DNA of 35,094 nucleotides from Elusimicrobiota bacterium (GTDB lineage: Bacteria > Elusimicrobiota > Elusimicrobia > UBA1565 > UBA9628). A program made the translations under genes and the position numbers. The stretch is taken from NCBI GenBank assembly GCA_027406905.1, contig DAHZHT010000008.1:45098-80191 (forward strand). The letters are read 5' to 3'. The notes beneath the pieces were generated by a model, which was not told the DNA's origin, searched no databases, and saw nothing but the letters and a program-made list of their open reading frames with translations. Below, in pieces: positions 5,841 through 13,662 of the stretch (positions are counted from its first letter, which is position 1; each line of letters starts with the position of its first letter).

Positions 5841-6221
5841 TTAAGATGAAAGTTCCCTGACTGCCGCGCGCAAGTCTTGGCGAATTTCTTCCAAGGCCTT
5901 AAAGAGCGAGGGGTCGGGGGTTGCGGAAATTTTAGAGACGCTAGGAGAAATCTTTCCCCCCTTCTTAAATTCTTTTAAAACGGTTTTTCGCGCTCCCAAG
6001 AGCGTCACTTTTTGATCGATAATGAGTTCTTTTAGTCTCAGAAGAGAGATTAGGTCCTTTCGCTCGTAACGGCGATGTCCGCTGGGTATTCGAGATGGGC
6101 GGGGAAGTCCAATGCGTTTTTCCCAATACCTTAACGTATAGGGCTTAATCTGGCAAAAGCGGCAAACCTCGCCCATGGTGAAAAATTTCTTGTCGGGCAA
6201 AGCCCCCAAATAATCCGACAT
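5841..6221 (-). CDS. MerR-family transcriptional regulator
   Basis: 126 residues. The N-terminal MerR HTH is at about residues 13-60: FTMGEVCRFCQIKPYTLRYW, EKRIGLPRPSRIPSGHRRY, then LISLLRLKELI. The C-terminal helix (EEIRQDLRAAVREL) is probably the dimerisation coiled coil. It lacks a clear cysteine-based metal site, so it is more like the short MerR proteins that accompany HU/IHF genes in many Gram-negative genomes than a mercury or copper sensor. It starts 5 bp after the HU-family gene stop, so the two are probably co-expressed. Target unknown. Confidence 0.88.
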   Translation of the reverse strand: MSDYLGALPDKKFFTMGEVCRFCQIKPYTLRYWEKRIGLPRPSRIPSGHRRYERKDLISLLRLKELIIDQKVTLLGARKTVLKEFKKGGKISPSVSKISATPDPSLFKALEEIRQDLRAAVRELSS

Positions 6222-6226
6222 TCCGC

Positions 6227-6490
6227 TTAAGGGTTGAGAAGATTGCGCGAAGCTTTAAAACGAACGCTTCTGCGTTCCGGAACGGAAACGGAAGCTCCGG
6301 TTTTTGGATTTCGGCCTGAGCGCGCTTTTCGGTATTTGACGCGGAAAGTTCCAAAGTTGGAGATGACGACTTTTTCATCTTTCCTCAGAGCTTCTCCAAT
6401 GGCTTGAAAAGCGGTTTCAACGGCTGTTGCGGCTTCGCTTTTGGCGCTTAGAGTTTTTGCGACGGCTTTGATGACATCTAATCTATTCAT
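6227..6490 (-). CDS. HU/IHF-family DNA-binding protein
   Basis: 87 residues, slightly short of the usual 90. Nucleoid-associated DNA-bending protein acting as a dimer. Seen: N-terminal MNRLDVIKAVAKTL (helical dimer core), then VVISNFGTFRVKYRKARSGR with NPKTG in the DNA-contact arm, where the family has GRNPxTG, and a closing RRSVRFKASRNL. HU and IHF subunits cannot be told apart from this sequence. Its ATG overlaps the preceding gene's TGA (ATGA), so translation is coupled to the bifunctional-nuclease-family gene. Confidence 0.92.
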   Translation of the reverse strand: MNRLDVIKAVAKTLSAKSEAATAVETAFQAIGEALRKDEKVVISNFGTFRVKYRKARSGRNPKTGASVSVPERRSVRFKASRNLLNP

Positions 6491-7047
6491 GACTGCGGCT
6501 CCTCGGAAGACGCTGGCGGAGGGTTTCCCTCGCCGCTATCTTTCTTTTTCTCGAGATCTTTAAAAATATCTTCTGGCTTTAGATTTTTTAATTCGTCTTT
6601 AAATTTGGAAACTTCCTCTTCGGTGATGGGTTTTGCGAGAGTTTGGCAACGGTCAAAAACGCCGCTGTCTACGTAAATAGGGCAACCGACTCGGACCGCC
6701 ACTGCGATGGCGTCGGAAGGACGCGCGTCTAAAGTGATCGTGGAATTTCCCTTATGGATATGAATTCGCGCGTAGAAAGTGTTTTCCTTGATGTCTGAAA
6801 TCACGGCTTTGTCAATCGTGTATCCCAGGGTCTTGATTGCCGAAACCAATAAATCATGAGTGAGCGGCCTCGGTAAAACGATGCCGGAAAAGCGAATGGC
6901 GATGGCTTGGCTTTCGGCAATTCCAATCCATATTGGGAGAAGGCGATTTCCGCTGAGTTCTTCCAGGAATATGATTGATTCATTGACCATGGTCGCCAAC
7001 GAATAAATACGGACTTCCAGATCTTGGGGATTCTTCGCTTTCGCCAT
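6487..7047 (-). CDS. bifunctional nuclease family protein (DUF151/BFN)
   Basis: 186 residues. The BFN/DUF151 domain occupies about residues 10-135: LPIWIGIAESQAIAIRFSG, RPLTHDLLVSAIKTLGY and ITLDARPSDAIAVAVRVGCP are the recognised family blocks. Members have been reported with nuclease activity, but the physiological role is unsettled. A C-terminal acidic tail (EEVSKFKDELKNLKPEDIFK, then a Pro/Ser/Glu-rich end) follows. The start ATG at 7047 has only weak purine sequence in front. It is placed 27 bp downstream of hflX and overlaps the HU-family gene by 4 bp. Confidence 0.9.
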   Translation of the reverse strand: MAKAKNPQDLEVRIYSLATMVNESIIFLEELSGNRLLPIWIGIAESQAIAIRFSGIVLPRPLTHDLLVSAIKTLGYTIDKAVISDIKENTFYARIHIHKGNSTITLDARPSDAIAVAVRVGCPIYVDSGVFDRCQTLAKPITEEEVSKFKDELKNLKPEDIFKDLEKKKDSGEGNPPPASSEEPQS

Positions 7048-7074
7048 CAGTCTATTTAACCAAATCCTGAGAAT

Positions 7075-8214
7075 TTAGAAAAGAGAAGGACTTTGAACGA
7101 CTTTCTCAATTTGATTGAGTAAAAGACTTAAGCCTTCTCCCGTTTGGGCCGACACCAATAAGCGGTTTGGATATCGAAGCTGTAAAGCCGCGCGGCTTTG
7201 AAAGTCCAAAGCGTCGGCCTTGTTGAGAATTTTAATTTGCGGAATTTCCGCAGCGTTAAGCTGTGTCAGGGTTTTTAAAACCGCTTGATCTTGAGTTTCG
7301 ATATCCATTGAAGTCGCGTCGGATACGATTAACAGACAATCCGCTTGAGGTATTTCTTCTAAGGTCGAATGGAAGGCCGCGATCAAGGTTGTCGGCAAAC
7401 GCTGAATAAAACCTACCGTGTCAGTTAAAATGGCGGGAGTGCCTTGGGGCAGGCGGAGTTTTCGAGAGTGAGGATCTAAGGTCGCAAACAGTTTGTCATC
7501 TGCATACACCATTTTGGGACTTCCGCTCAGAGAATTTAGTAGTGTCGATTTTCCCGCGTTGGTATATCCGATAATCGCGATTTTTTTAGCGCCGCCTTCA
7601 AGGCGTTGCTTCCGGCGAACGGCGCGGCTTAATTTGACCTTTTCAAGGTCTTTTTTTAAATGCCGGATACGGAGTTGAATGTGCCTTTTTTCATATTCCA
7701 GCTGGCGTTCTCCGGGGCCGCGCGTTCCAATTCCCCCCACCTGTTGGGAAAACCCTCTCCAGGATCCGGTCAGCCGCGGCAAGAGATAAGATAGTTGCGC
7801 GAGTTCCACTTGAATTTTTCCCTCGCGGGTTTGAGCCCTTTTGGCGAAAATATCCAAGATCAACCGCGAGCGGTCGAGAATTTTTGCGCGACAGAGGGAC
7901 TCAATATTTTTTTGTTGGGCGGCGGTGAGCTCATGATCGAAAATCACGGTTGGGGATTTGAGCCTTTGACAGGCGGAGGCGATTTCCAAAACTTTTCCGT
8001 GACCAACCAAAGTGGCTGGATGATAGCGCTCGAGCAATTGATAAAACCTTTCCGTCACTTTTCCGCCGGCGGTTTCCGCCAAGCGTTCAAGCTCGAATAG
8101 ACTTGACTGCATGGCATGCGCTTCCCGCTTAAGACCGACGCCGACTAAGATGATTCTCTCAAACGATTTGCTTTCAAAAAAGCGCGAGAATCCTTTTTGA
8201 GAATTATTGGGCAT
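7075..8214 (-). CDS. hflX: GTPase HflX
   Basis: 379 residues. Ribosome-associated GTPase involved in rescue or splitting of stalled or stressed ribosomes. The N-terminal HflX domain (TLVGHGKVLEIA at 68-79, IFDHELTAAQQKNIE) is followed by the glycine-rich linker IGTRGPGERQLEYEKRHI at 162-179 and a G domain: P-loop GYTNAGKST 216-224, DTVGF 265-269, NKAD 331-334 and SAQ 355-357. The order miaA-hflX (here with an 11-bp overlap, plus a PilZ gene and miaB upstream) is a common bacterial arrangement, in E. coli with hfq between them. No hfq is present here. Confidence 0.95.
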   Translation of the reverse strand: MPNNSQKGFSRFFESKSFERIILVGVGLKREAHAMQSSLFELERLAETAGGKVTERFYQLLERYHPATLVGHGKVLEIASACQRLKSPTVIFDHELTAAQQKNIESLCRAKILDRSRLILDIFAKRAQTREGKIQVELAQLSYLLPRLTGSWRGFSQQVGGIGTRGPGERQLEYEKRHIQLRIRHLKKDLEKVKLSRAVRRKQRLEGGAKKIAIIGYTNAGKSTLLNSLSGSPKMVYADDKLFATLDPHSRKLRLPQGTPAILTDTVGFIQRLPTTLIAAFHSTLEEIPQADCLLIVSDATSMDIETQDQAVLKTLTQLNAAEIPQIKILNKADALDFQSRAALQLRYPNRLLVSAQTGEGLSLLLNQIEKVVQSPSLF

Positions 8215-9190
8215 TGGAAATTTCTAATCGTTTGAGAATCGCGCTGGCTTCTGAAAACATCAGGCTAGGCTGATTTCCCGCAATTTCAAAGACCGGATCC
8301 TTGATTTGATGATTGAACCAGGTGCGTTGTCTTTTGGCGTAGGAAAGGGTCTCCTTGATAAAATGCTTGAGACCTTCCTCGGGAGAAATTTCTCCCTTGA
8401 GACACGCAACGGCTTGAGAATAGCCGAGACTCTGAAATCCCGGTTCTTGTCCGCAATAATTTTTGGGGACTAGACGCGCGGTTTCTTCTAAAATCTCAGG
8501 CCACATCCGGAGGCATCTTTCCCGGAGTTTTTGTCTTAAGATTTCTATCGGCCATTGGATTCGGAGAGTTACGAATTTTTCCGACTCCTTTTTTTCTTGT
8601 TTCCAAAAATCCGAGATGGGGCGTTTAGAAATCTCATAGACTTCAAGCGCTCGAATCACCCGTTGAATATTGTTGGCGGGAATTTTTTCTGCGGCCAGAG
8701 GATCTATTTTTTGAAGCTCTTGATGCAAAAATAAGCGCCCTTTTTCAGCGCAGATATTGAGAAGATTTTCGCGGACTTGAAAATCGGCTTGAGGGAGCGC
8801 TGGAGACAAGCCTTGGGAGAGAGCTTTAAGATAAAGCCCCGTTCCTCCAACGATAATGGGGATCCTGTTTCTGCTTTTTATGTCGAGGAGAAGAGGTCTT
8901 GCCAGGGCCGCGAAGTTCCCGGCGTTAAAGGGGGTTTGGGGATCTAAAAAGTCCACGAGATGGTAAAAAATGCCCTGGCATCGGCCTTGGCTGTCTCGGG
9001 GCGGCTTGGCTGTTCCGGCATCAAGAAATTTGTAAATCTGGCGGGAGTCAGCCGAGATGATTTCCCCGTTAAACTCTTTTGCCAAGAATATCCCAAGCTC
9101 TGTTTTACCAGCGCCCGTCGGGCCGACCACGGCAATCCACGGACTGGCCTTCAAACCGCAGTTCAGGATTTTATGGTAGATTCTTTCCAA
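8204..9190 (-). CDS. miaA: tRNA dimethylallyltransferase MiaA
   Basis: About 328 residues. It adds dimethylallyl to N6 of A37 in tRNAs reading UNN codons, the substrate for MiaB two genes upstream. P-loop GPTGAGKT at residues 23-30, SADSRQIYK 46-54 (substrate Asp), and GGTGLYLKAL 115-124. No in-frame ATG exists before the P-loop, so the start must be a rare codon: TTG at 9190 with AAAGGG 7 nt upstream is the best candidate, and another TTG lies at 9154. With the 9190 start the gene overlaps the end of the PilZ gene by 28 bp. Confidence 0.93.
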   Translation of the reverse strand: MERIYHKILNCGLKASPWIAVVGPTGAGKTELGIFLAKEFNGEIISADSRQIYKFLDAGTAKPPRDSQGRCQGIFYHLVDFLDPQTPFNAGNFAALARPLLLDIKSRNRIPIIVGGTGLYLKALSQGLSPALPQADFQVRENLLNICAEKGRLFLHQELQKIDPLAAEKIPANNIQRVIRALEVYEISKRPISDFWKQEKKESEKFVTLRIQWPIEILRQKLRERCLRMWPEILEETARLVPKNYCGQEPGFQSLGYSQAVACLKGEISPEEGLKHFIKETLSYAKRQRTWFNHQIKDPVFEIAGNQPSLMFSEASAILKRLEISNAQ

Positions 9191-9660
9191 TACGGCCCTT
9201 TTTGAGTTTTAACGCACAGACAATGAAAAGAACACCCGGGAATGCAGACTTCAGGCAAGCGTAGGGAAATTCTCGTTTCGCAGTCTAAATCGTCTTCCGC
9301 CATTTCAACGAGCTCTTTTTGATGCTTGGCGCTTATCTTGGTAAAAGAGATTCCCACTTTATGAGTCTCCCCCTTGGAGGTGACGCTGACAATTTCTCCC
9401 TCAACCGGAATTCTTTTAAGCCCCGGGAGATTGATGACCATCTCGAATTTTTTAGCTTTGGGCGGTTCTAAAAATACAATCAAGGACATCCCGCCGGCGG
9501 ACAAATCGGTCAGTATCGCGGGCTGAACCGGCGAATGAGGTTCATGCGGGTTGGGATGCGCGTCGGGGCCGAACTGAATTGAAATCGGTTCGACCATTCC
9601 CTCCATAATGTTAAAACGCGGGTGCTTGCGCCTTTCGGATCCCTGATGCTTTTGGCTCAT
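9163..9660 (-). CDS. PilZ-domain protein with C-terminal cysteine cluster
   Basis: 165 residues. The c-di-GMP-binding signature is present: ERRKHPRF (R11-x-x-x-R15) and TDLSAGGMSL (D52-x-S54-x-x-G57). PVEGEIVSV and THKVGISFTKIS complete the barrel at about 85-110. After a helix the tail has five Cys (127, 139, 143, 147, 149) in a C-x3-C-x3-C-x-C run that is not part of PilZ and could bind a metal. The gene sits between miaB and miaA with coding overlaps on both sides (ATGA with miaB; 28 bp with miaA), so it is expressed with the tRNA-modification genes. It is probably a c-di-GMP receptor; partner unknown. Confidence 0.85.
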   Translation of the reverse strand: MSQKHQGSERRKHPRFNIMEGMVEPISIQFGPDAHPNPHEPHSPVQPAILTDLSAGGMSLIVFLEPPKAKKFEMVINLPGLKRIPVEGEIVSVTSKGETHKVGISFTKISAKHQKELVEMAEDDLDCETRISLRLPEVCIPGCSFHCLCVKTQKGPYWKESTIKS

Positions 9661-10994
9661 TTTATTTTTTCTCCTATGAGAAGAAAGTCTGATGCTTCGA
9701 TAATTTTAACGAGGCGGAGCTCTCCGACGCTTTTTCCCCCACCTTCCCATTTTACCTTAAAGCCGTCCCTTGTGCGCCCAAAATTTTCGCTTTCTTCCAG
9801 GACTTCGACAGTTTCTCCCACTTTGCTCTGAAGAGCCTCCCGCCCGATTGCCCTGGACAGATCGTTTAATCGGGCCAGACGCTCTTCCTTAACGGAAGCC
9901 GGCACATCATCTGGACTCTCGATAAAAGAGGCGGTTTGAGGTCGTGGCGAGTATTTGAATGAATAAATCCAGGCGGGCCGGAACTCTTTAATCAGCGAAA
10001 GCGTCTCATCAAAATCCGCTTCCGTTTCCGTCGGAAAACCTACGATGATGTCGGTGGATAAAACGAGATTTGGAATTTCAGATTTGAGCATCCGAACCTT
10101 ATCCATGAAAAGCTCTCGGGTATAATTGCGCCGCATGAGTTTCAGAATCCGATTAGATCCCGATTGGACCGGAAGATGGAGATATTCGCAAACGGCGGGA
10201 TAGTTTTTTAATGCGGCGATCATTTCTTTATTTACGTAATGAGGATGCGGGCTCATGAATCGCAGGCGCTTAAGCCCCTGAACTTGATCGAGAATTTTTA
10301 AGAGATCCGGAAATTTAATGGTTTTTCCTTGGTATTCGGACTGGTAGCTGTTGACGGTTTGCCCTAAAAGCGTGATTTCTTTCACCCCCGCCGTTATTTT
10401 AGCTTCAGTCTCTTTTAAGATTGTCTCAACCGGACGATATTTTTCTCTTCCGCGCACCGAGGGAACGATGCAATAAGAGCAGGAATAATTGCAGCCGCGC
10501 ATGATCGTGACAAAATCGCAGGCGGCTCCTTGGGAAGAGACCTCTGCTTGAGGAAAATCCGAGGCGTTTTCCACCGCGAGATCGAATTTCTCCGATAAAA
10601 CGTCTTCAATAATTTTTGAAAAGCTCTCGATGGACTTGGCTCCGATGACCAAATCGACATGGGGAAAGCGTTCCTTGATTTTGCTTCCCAGGCGCTGGGC
10701 CGCGCAGCCGGCGACGACCAAGAGGCGATTAGGTTTTTGTTTTTTCCAGGATCTCAGCCGACCGATGAAAGACATGGCGCGGTCTTCCGCGTGTTGGCGA
10801 ACGGTGCAGGTTGAAATCACGACAGCGTCGGCGCTTTCAAGAGCGTCTCCCGAAGCCCAGCCTTTATTTAAAAAAGATTGCGCCATCTCGGAGGAATCGG
10901 CAAAGGACATTTGACAACCGAAGCTAACGACGTGAATTTTCGGTTTTTTTATCGCGGTATTTGGCGGAGATACTGTTTGCGTTGTCAAACTCAT
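9657..10994 (-). CDS. miaB: tRNA-2-methylthio-N6-dimethylallyladenosine synthase MiaB
   Basis: 445 residues from ATG 10994. It methylthiolates i6A37 of tRNA. The UPF0004 domain has three cluster cysteines (C27 in SFGCQM, C63 in STCTVR, C97 in AGCAAQ); the radical-SAM motif CNYSCSYC follows at 168-175, then VPSVRGREKYRP and ITLLGQTVNSY, which favour MiaB over RimO/MtaB. A TRAM-like end is seen (VGETVEVLEESENFGRTRDG). I chose 10994 because this ATG overlaps the Fur stop (ATGA) and has GAGG upstream. An in-frame ATG at 11027 would add 11 residues inside the Fur gene. Confidence 0.95.
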   Translation of the reverse strand: MSLTTQTVSPPNTAIKKPKIHVVSFGCQMSFADSSEMAQSFLNKGWASGDALESADAVVISTCTVRQHAEDRAMSFIGRLRSWKKQKPNRLLVVAGCAAQRLGSKIKERFPHVDLVIGAKSIESFSKIIEDVLSEKFDLAVENASDFPQAEVSSQGAACDFVTIMRGCNYSCSYCIVPSVRGREKYRPVETILKETEAKITAGVKEITLLGQTVNSYQSEYQGKTIKFPDLLKILDQVQGLKRLRFMSPHPHYVNKEMIAALKNYPAVCEYLHLPVQSGSNRILKLMRRNYTRELFMDKVRMLKSEIPNLVLSTDIIVGFPTETEADFDETLSLIKEFRPAWIYSFKYSPRPQTASFIESPDDVPASVKEERLARLNDLSRAIGREALQSKVGETVEVLEESENFGRTRDGFKVKWEGGGKSVGELRLVKIIEASDFLLIGEKIK

Positions 10995-11476
10995 GTTCGT
11001 TTTTGCCTCTTTGCGCATGGAGAGCAAAATCCAAATATTTCATGGCGGTGCCATTTGACCTCAAAGCCTATTTTGCGGCACGCTTTTTCTTGGATTTTTT
11101 CGATCTTAGGCCATTGAATTTCCTGGATGCTTCCGCAAGAGATGCAGACTAGATGGTCGTGGTGTGGGCGCTCAAAATGAACCTCGAATTTCGGCGGTCC
11201 GGAAATGCCGGAGATGCGGCCTAAGAGATTTGAATCCTCAAGCATCTTAAGCGTTCGAAAGACGGTCGCGCGCCCTATTCCCTGCGGTCGAAGAGATTTG
11301 TATATTTCTTCCTGGTTGAGATGCCTGTCCGCTTTCAAAAGGCAATTTAATATTTTTCGTCGCGGAGCAGTCAGGCGCAAGCCGTTTTTTTCCAGATGTT
11401 CGGAAAAAAGGGCCGCGATTTTTTGCGCATAATCCTCTCGGTTAAGGGTGCCCGGGAAATACGAAAGCTCGCTCAT
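10991..11476 (-). CDS. Fur-family metal/peroxide-responsive repressor
   Basis: 161 residues. Winged helix at ~33-90 (LRLTAPRRKILNCLLKA, HLNQEEIYKSLR, RATVFRTLKMLEDSNLL), then the metal-binding/dimerisation domain with PHHDH (105-108) and two CxxC pairs, C111/C114 and C151/C154, which form the structural zinc site; H143 and H145 lie between. Fur, PerR and Zur cannot be separated from sequence alone. There is an N-terminal extension of about 30 residues before the usual start of the family. It is encoded just after aspartase (6-bp gap) and overlaps miaB by 4 bp, so it probably does not have its own promoter. Confidence 0.9.
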   Translation of the reverse strand: MSELSYFPGTLNREDYAQKIAALFSEHLEKNGLRLTAPRRKILNCLLKADRHLNQEEIYKSLRPQGIGRATVFRTLKMLEDSNLLGRISGISGPPKFEVHFERPHHDHLVCISCGSIQEIQWPKIEKIQEKACRKIGFEVKWHRHEIFGFCSPCAKRQKRT

Positions 11477-11482
11477 TAAAAC

Positions 11483-12883
11483 TTAATCCAATATACCGAC
11501 GGCTTTTTTGGGATCTAGAATTTCGGAGAGTTCTTTTTCTTCGACCAGTTTCCGGGCGATGACGATTTTGGGAATTGTCGTCTTCTTGGCGACGGCCTCT
11601 TTAAACACCTCGGCGGCGCGCGCGTATCCAATTTTGGGATTTAAGAGCGTGGCTAAAGAAGGGTTCTGTTCAAAGTAGTGAGAGCATTTCTCCTTGTCGA
11701 CGACAATTCCGGCAACGCATTTTTGCTCGACGACCGGAAGAAAATTAATAAGGAGACTGAGGGAATCAAGGAGATTGTAGGTCGACAATGGAGTCATGAC
11801 GTTTAAATCCATTTGCCCTGCCTGCGCGCAAAGGGAAACGGCGGCATCTCTCCCGACGACTTGAAAAGAGACCATGTTCAAGCATTCAAGAATGGATGGA
11901 TTGACCTTTCCCGGCATAATGGACGATCCCGGTTGAACGGCCGGCAAAACGATTTCGGCAAAGCCGGTAGTCGGGCCCGAGCAGAGAAGGCGCAGATCAT
12001 TGGCGATGCGAATGAGTTCTAAGGCGAGTTCTTTGAGGGCGCTTGAAACCGCCGCTAAAGGTTGATGGCTTTGAAGAGCCATTCTCGGGTCTTTGGCGGG
12101 TAGTAGCGGCAGATTCGTTATCTTGGCCAGATGCGCGATCGCTTTTTCGCGAAATTGGGGCAAGGTGTTGGCTCCCGTTCCGGCTGCGGTGCCTCCCAAG
12201 GCGACGCGGCTTAACAACTCGGCCCTTCGCTCAAGTTCCAAGCGGCAAGCCTTTAAGGCTTCTCCGTAAGCCTTAAATTCTTGTCCCAGTGTGATGGGAA
12301 CGGCGTCTTGCAAGTGAGTTCGCGCGGTTTTGACGATGTCTTTAAATTCTTTGCTCTTGCGGATGAAGGCTTCCTCTAGTGAACCCAGAATGGGGAGAAG
12401 TTTTTTTGTCTCCGAAAAGACGGCCACGTAGGAAGCCGTGGGATAAGTGTCGTTGGTTGATTGCGCCATATTGACATGATCGTTGGGATGGATGAAATCA
12501 TATTTTCCAAGCGGTTTTTCCAAAATTTCAGCGGCGCGGTTGGCGATGACTTCGTTGGTATTCATGTTAAACGAAGTTCCGGCTCCGGCTTGATAGACGT
12601 CGATGACAAATTGTTCTCTCCATTTTCCCGAGAGAACTTCATCGGCGGCTTCAATAATGGGCCGGGCCTTTTCCCTGGGAAGAGCCTTAAGCTCTTCATT
12701 GGCCAGCGCGCAGGCTTTTTTGACCGCGGCATAAGCGAAAATCAATGCGGGATGGGCCTTAAGCCCCGAGACGGGAAAGTTCTCAACCGCCCTTTGGGTT
12801 TGGACTCCGTAATAGGCTTTCGCCGGAACCTCTTTTTCTCCCAAGGAGTCTTTCTCGATGCGGACGTCTTTTTTGGCGTTCAT
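11483..12883 (-). CDS. aspA: aspartate ammonia-lyase (aspartase/fumarase superfamily)
   Basis: About 466 residues. It deaminates L-aspartate to fumarate and ammonia. The superfamily signature GSSIMPGKVN is at residues 319-328. Aspartase rather than fumarase is favoured by VYQAGAGTSFNMNTNEVIAN, where FumC has WQTGSGTQSNMN, by the NDHVNMAQSTND block, and by the N-terminus RIEKDSLGEKEVPAKAYYGV. The annotated start is ATG 12883 with AAAGGGG 9 nt upstream; a TTG two codons earlier (12889) is also possible. It lies between batE (14-bp gap to the ATG) and the Fur-family gene. Confidence 0.9.
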   Translation of the reverse strand: MNAKKDVRIEKDSLGEKEVPAKAYYGVQTQRAVENFPVSGLKAHPALIFAYAAVKKACALANEELKALPREKARPIIEAADEVLSGKWREQFVIDVYQAGAGTSFNMNTNEVIANRAAEILEKPLGKYDFIHPNDHVNMAQSTNDTYPTASYVAVFSETKKLLPILGSLEEAFIRKSKEFKDIVKTARTHLQDAVPITLGQEFKAYGEALKACRLELERRAELLSRVALGGTAAGTGANTLPQFREKAIAHLAKITNLPLLPAKDPRMALQSHQPLAAVSSALKELALELIRIANDLRLLCSGPTTGFAEIVLPAVQPGSSIMPGKVNPSILECLNMVSFQVVGRDAAVSLCAQAGQMDLNVMTPLSTYNLLDSLSLLINFLPVVEQKCVAGIVVDKEKCSHYFEQNPSLATLLNPKIGYARAAEVFKEAVAKKTTIPKIVIARKLVEEKELSEILDPKKAVGILD

Positions 12884-12897
12884 AAACAATTTCCCCT

Positions 12898-13662
12898 TTA
12901 ATCTACTTTTTCCACGTCCTTGGATGAGACCCAGCCGCGGGATCCTTCTTTGAGAAGTCCGACTTCAATCCAACCGGAGCTTTCCGACAATATTTCGACG
13001 CGGCGACCTTCAGGCGCGGTGAAATCAACCGAGAATGATTCTCCGGGGCCGCTGCGAACTTCCGCAGTCTGGGTGACGATGACTCCCAGGCTATCCGGTT
13101 CAAGAACGAAACGAATTCCCCACCAAATCCCGAAGACGGAAGAAAAAATAAAGGCAAAGCCCATAATAGGGCGAAGCGACGCCGGCTTTTTGAGCTTAAT
13201 CCAAATTCCAGCTGACAACAAGAGTATCCATACAAACAGCCAAAAAGCTCCGGAGAGTTCTTTAAGACTGAGCCAATAGAAAAGATAAAAGAGAATCGGC
13301 GGAACTCCGGAGGGAATTAAATTTTCTCCCGCGCGATTGAGAGCGAAGGCCAGGTTGTAGCGGATGTCTGAGTTGCGCGGCATAAGATCAAAAGCCCTTT
13401 GATAAGCGACGATGGCCTCTCCAAGCTTTCCGGACTTAAAAAGAGCGTTTCCCAAATCGTATTGCAAAAATGGATTGTTCGGAGATTTATTAACGGCGTT
13501 CTGAAATAAAAGGGTTGCGGCCGAGAAATCTCCGGTATCGTATTTTTGACGGGCTTGTGCCGCTAGGTTTTGTTGAGCGAAAAGAGAATTCGACAGCAAG
13601 GCTGGCGAAATAATAAAGAGAAATAAATAAATCGAGGTTTTTTTCATGATTTTATTTTTCAT
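12898..13662 (-). CDS. batE: BatE: TPR, membrane and SH3 domain protein of the Bat operon
   Basis: 254 residues. A signal peptide (KKTSIYLFLFIISPALL, cleavage near FAQ) is followed by TPR repeats at about 34-110 (YDTGDFSAATLLFQNAV, YDLGNALFKSGKLGEAIVAY, DIRYNLAFALNRAG), hydrophobic segments at about 120-133, 138-156 and 165-182, and a C-terminal bacterial SH3 domain at 195-254 (AEVRSGPGESF, ESSGWIEVGLLKEGSRGWV). This is the known BatE layout. Its ATG overlaps the BatD TGA. Bat proteins are linked to aerotolerance and envelope stress in Bacteroides, Leptospira and Francisella-like systems, but the molecular function is unclear. Confidence 0.88.
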   Translation of the reverse strand: MKNKIMKKTSIYLFLFIISPALLSNSLFAQQNLAAQARQKYDTGDFSAATLLFQNAVNKSPNNPFLQYDLGNALFKSGKLGEAIVAYQRAFDLMPRNSDIRYNLAFALNRAGENLIPSGVPPILFYLFYWLSLKELSGAFWLFVWILLLSAGIWIKLKKPASLRPIMGFAFIFSSVFGIWWGIRFVLEPDSLGVIVTQTAEVRSGPGESFSVDFTAPEGRRVEILSESSGWIEVGLLKEGSRGWVSSKDVEKVD

